From NCBI GenBank assembly GCA_033722415.1, contig JAWVZC010000049.1:1-15966 (forward strand): 15,966 bases of DNA, given 5' to 3'. Under the pieces are notes generated by a model. That model did not search any database. It saw nothing but the letters and a program-made list of their open reading frames with translations, and had not been told where the DNA came from. This DNA comes from JAMQKA01 sp033722415. GTDB lineage: Bacteria > Bacteroidota > Rhodothermia > Balneolales > Balneolaceae. Each line of letters opens with the position of its first letter. Positions within the stretch are counted from its first letter, which is position 1. Of the stretch, positions 13,492 to 15,966 are shown in pieces. A program made the translations under genes and the position numbers.

Positions 13492-15948
13492 TTACACCGT
13501 TTCGTCCTCCTCCTCGTTGACGACGCGGGTAACGGCCGCAATCTGTCCCTCTTCGTCAAGGCGCATGATACGAACTCCCTGCGTGTTGCGGCCCATCGTC
13601 CGGATGCCGCCGCAGTTCATGCGTATCACTTTGCCCTGTTCGGTGATAATCATCAGGTCGTCCTTGTCGGAAACCTCCTTGAGAGCGATCAGATCGCCTG
13701 TTTTCTTGGTCACCTTCAGCGTGATTACGCCCTTGCCGCCCCGACTCTGCTCGCGGTAATCTTCCACGAGCGAGCGCTTGCCATACCCATTTTCCGAAAT
13801 TGCCAGCACGGTGGCCTCATGGGTGTTCTTGACAACGACCATATCCACAACCTCGTTGTTTTTGCCGAGTTCCATCCCTTTGACTCCGGTGGTATTGCGA
13901 CCCATGTCGCGAACTTCGCTCTCGTGGAACCGGATGGCCCGTCCCTTTCGGTTGGCCAGGATAATGTTGCTTTCGCCGTCGGTCAGTGCCGCCTCAAGCA
14001 GGGCATCCCCTTCCTTGATGTTGATGGCGATGATTCCGTCACGACGGGGCCGGCTGTAGGCTTCCAGCGTGGTTTTCTTGACCTGCCCCTGCTTGGTGGC
14101 CATCATGATGTAGTTGTTCTGGATATACTCTTCATCATCAAGCGTTTTAACCGGAACAAAAGTTTTTATGGAATCGTCCTTGTCGATATCGATAAGGTTC
14201 ACAATGGCGCGACCGCGCGACAGGCGTGATCCCTCCGGTATCTCGTATACCTTGAGCCAGTAACACTGCCCCTTCTCGGTAAAGAAGAGGATGTAATTGT
14301 GATTCGTGGCCACAAACAGGTGTTCCACGTACTCATCGTCGCGAGTGGATGTACCCTTCATCCCCTTGCCACCCCGCTTCTGCCGGCGGTACCCGCTTAC
14401 GGGCATCCGTTTGATGAAGCCCTTGTTGGAGATAGTGACCACCACATCCTCATCGGCAATCATATCCTCTACGCTGAAATCCTCGGCCGAGTGCACGATC
14501 TGGGTCCGCCGCGGATCGCCGTATCGATCTTTCAGCTCCGTGATCTCTTCGCGGATAATGTCGAACTGGCGATCACGGTTGGAAAGGATGTGGCGGTAGT
14601 CCGCAATCTTCTCGGCGATTTCTGCATATTCCAGATCGATTTTGTCGCGTTCCAGGCCGGTCAGTTTCTGAAGCCGCATATCCAGGATCGCCTTGGCCTG
14701 GATATCGGTCAGAGCAAACTTCCTGCGCAGGGCGCGGTTGGCTTCGTCGGGACTGTTGGAGGCCCGGATGGTCTTGATCACCTCATCCAGGTTGTCGAGG
14801 GCAATCTTGAGTCCCTCGAGGATGTGAGCCCGCGCCTCGGCCTGGTCGAGGTCGTAAATGGTACGACGAATGATGACGTCGATGCGGTGTTCAACATAGT
14901 GATAGATCAGGTCCTTGAGGTTCAGCAGCTCCGGGCGGCCTCTTACGAGGGCGATGTTGATCACACCGAAAGTCTGCTGCATCTGGGTATACTTGTAGAG
15001 CTGGTTCAGTACGATGCCGGCATTGGCATTGCGCTTCAGCACGATCACGATCCGCATACCCTCGCGGTCCGACTCATCACGGATTTCCGAGATCTCCTCA
15101 ATCTTGTCGTTTTGTACCAGCTTGGCAATCTTCTCGATCAGCGTGGTTTTATTCACCTGGTAGGGGATTTCGGTAACCACGATCTGCTCGCGGTTGCCGC
15201 GCAGCTCTTCGGTACTGGCCCGGGCCCGCATCGTGATTTTTCCGCGCCCCGTCTTATACGCTTCCTCCACCCCGTCGTACCCGTAAATAATGCCCCCCGT
15301 CGGAAAGTCAGGGGCCTTGATATGCTCCATCAGCTCGCTGATCTCGATATCCGGTTCATCGAGGTAGGCAAGGATCCCGTCGATCACCTCTTCAATATTA
15401 TGCGGCGCCATGTTGGTCGACATTCCCACGGCAATACCGGAGGCGCCGTTGATCAGCAGGTTTGGCAGCATGGCCGGCAGTACCGTCGGCTCCTGCAGGG
15501 TATCGTCGAAGTTGGGCTGGTGGTCGACCGTGTCTTTATTCAGGTCGGTCAGCATCTCTTCGGCGATACGCTGCATGCGTACCTCGGTATACCGCATCGC
15601 CGCCGCGTTGTCACCGTCAATCGAGCCAAAGTTGCCCTGCCCGTCCACCAGCGGGTACCGAAGGGAAAAATCCTGCACCATCCGCACGATGGTATCGTAG
15701 ACGGCCGAGTCGCCGTGCGGGTGATATTTACCCAGCACCTCACCGACAATTCGGGCACTTTTCTTGTAATTCCTGTTGTGAAGCATGCCCAGTTCGCTCA
15801 TGCCGTAGAGCACGCGCCGGTGAACCGGTTTGAGGCCGTCACGCGCATCGGGCAGTGCACGTGAAACAATAACGGACATCGAGTAATCGATGTACGATGA
15901 CCTCATTTCCTCTTCAATTGAAATTGGTACAATCTTCTCTCGGGCCAT
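13492..15948 (-). CDS. gyrA: DNA gyrase subunit A
   Basis: Breakage-reunion subunit of DNA gyrase (A2B2), introducing negative supercoils with GyrB. The 818 residues are complete. The winged-helix domain shows SYIDYSMSVIVSRALPDARDGLKPVHRR, the quinolone-resistance region YHPHGDSAVYDTIVRMVQDF with Ser81 and Asp85 in the susceptible state, and the catalytic Tyr120 in AAAMRYTEVRM. The coiled-coil/tower part follows to about residue 490. The C-terminal beta-pinwheel (about 495-805) carries the GyrA box QKRGGKG at 523-529, which identifies gyrase rather than topoisomerase IV, and repeated blade motifs (RPRRDGIIAI, RNTTGVKGM, SRGGKGVITL, RNTQGVRIM). The acidic C-terminal tail is very short (EEEDETV). 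ATG at 15948-15946 has no Shine-Dalgarno. Only 18 bp upstream are in the window, so neither its promoter nor a gyrB neighbour can be judged. Long open frames on the opposite strand are antisense shadows. Confidence 0.97.
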   Translation of the reverse strand: MAREKIVPISIEEEMRSSYIDYSMSVIVSRALPDARDGLKPVHRRVLYGMSELGMLHNRNYKKSARIVGEVLGKYHPHGDSAVYDTIVRMVQDFSLRYPLVDGQGNFGSIDGDNAAAMRYTEVRMQRIAEEMLTDLNKDTVDHQPNFDDTLQEPTVLPAMLPNLLINGASGIAVGMSTNMAPHNIEEVIDGILAYLDEPDIEISELMEHIKAPDFPTGGIIYGYDGVEEAYKTGRGKITMRARASTEELRGNREQIVVTEIPYQVNKTTLIEKIAKLVQNDKIEEISEIRDESDREGMRIVIVLKRNANAGIVLNQLYKYTQMQQTFGVINIALVRGRPELLNLKDLIYHYVEHRIDVIIRRTIYDLDQAEARAHILEGLKIALDNLDEVIKTIRASNSPDEANRALRRKFALTDIQAKAILDMRLQKLTGLERDKIDLEYAEIAEKIADYRHILSNRDRQFDIIREEITELKDRYGDPRRTQIVHSAEDFSVEDMIADEDVVVTISNKGFIKRMPVSGYRRQKRGGKGMKGTSTRDDEYVEHLFVATNHNYILFFTEKGQCYWLKVYEIPEGSRLSRGRAIVNLIDIDKDDSIKTFVPVKTLDDEEYIQNNYIMMATKQGQVKKTTLEAYSRPRRDGIIAINIKEGDALLEAALTDGESNIILANRKGRAIRFHESEVRDMGRNTTGVKGMELGKNNEVVDMVVVKNTHEATVLAISENGYGKRSLVEDYREQSRGGKGVITLKVTKKTGDLIALKEVSDKDDLMIITEQGKVIRMNCGGIRTMGRNTQGVRIMRLDEEGQIAAVTRVVNEEEDETV

Positions 15949-15966
15949 TTAGTAGATTTTTTCTGT

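Noticed and set aside
14299..15864. 521-codon open frame on the plus strand opposite gyrA.
   Set aside because: Its His/Val/Asp-rich translation is the antisense shadow of gyrA codon bias.
15852..15868. CACGTGAAACA inside gyrA, a perfect half of parS.
   Set aside because: Only about 12 of 16 positions match, and the bases encode the universally conserved VSRALPD of GyrA, so protein constraint explains it.

Overview
The window looks like a chromosomal segment from a Gram-negative bacterium of the Bacteroidota/Rhodothermota/Balneolota radiation. Shine-Dalgarno sequences are poor throughout. The 104-aa protein at 2897 belongs, as I recall the family, to one common in Bacteroidota and their phages, and the enzyme set (MnmG, RsmG, ATP-type PEP carboxykinase, L-lactate dehydrogenase, SulP permease, GyrA) fits. 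The assignment rests on recalled family knowledge, not on a search.

Layout. 1-339 (-): N-terminal part of a fasciclin-domain lipoprotein, cut by the window edge. 525-974 (-): small integral membrane protein. 975-1899: gene-poor, with a REPIN-like pair of inverted hairpin repeats (1032-1142) and a perfect 21-bp LacI-type palindrome (1214-1234). 1900-2442 (+): secreted DUF1579-like protein. 2503-2646 (-): 47-aa single-helix membrane protein. 2897-3211 (+): small soluble protein of a Bacteroidota/phage family. 3332-5092 (+): SulP anion permease with a STAS domain. 5301-7190 and 7247-7891 (+): mnmG-rsmG (gidA-gidB), the RNA-modification pair that often lies near the replication origin. 8209-9150 (+): HTH-WYL regulator. 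9151-9564: no supportable gene. 9565-11169 (-) and 11442-12386 (+): divergent ATP-dependent PEP carboxykinase and L-lactate dehydrogenase, with two matching dyads in the shared upstream region. 12542-13423 (+): exported SUMF1-fold protein gene broken by one in-frame amber codon. 13431-13457: bidirectional terminator. 13492-15948 (-): complete gyrA.

The strongest unlabelled signal is three parS-type centromere sites (7248-7263, 7285-7300, 7405-7420) packed into the first 175 bases of rsmG. Two are exact matches to the canonical ParB-binding 16-mer. The first overlaps the rsmG start codon, and all three are read through as protein. parA and parB, which often follow gidB, are not here: an HTH-WYL regulator occupies that position. 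The segment is therefore probably origin-proximal and may be a ParB loading zone built into a coding region.

I see no CRISPR array, defence island, rRNA, tRNA or intact transposase.
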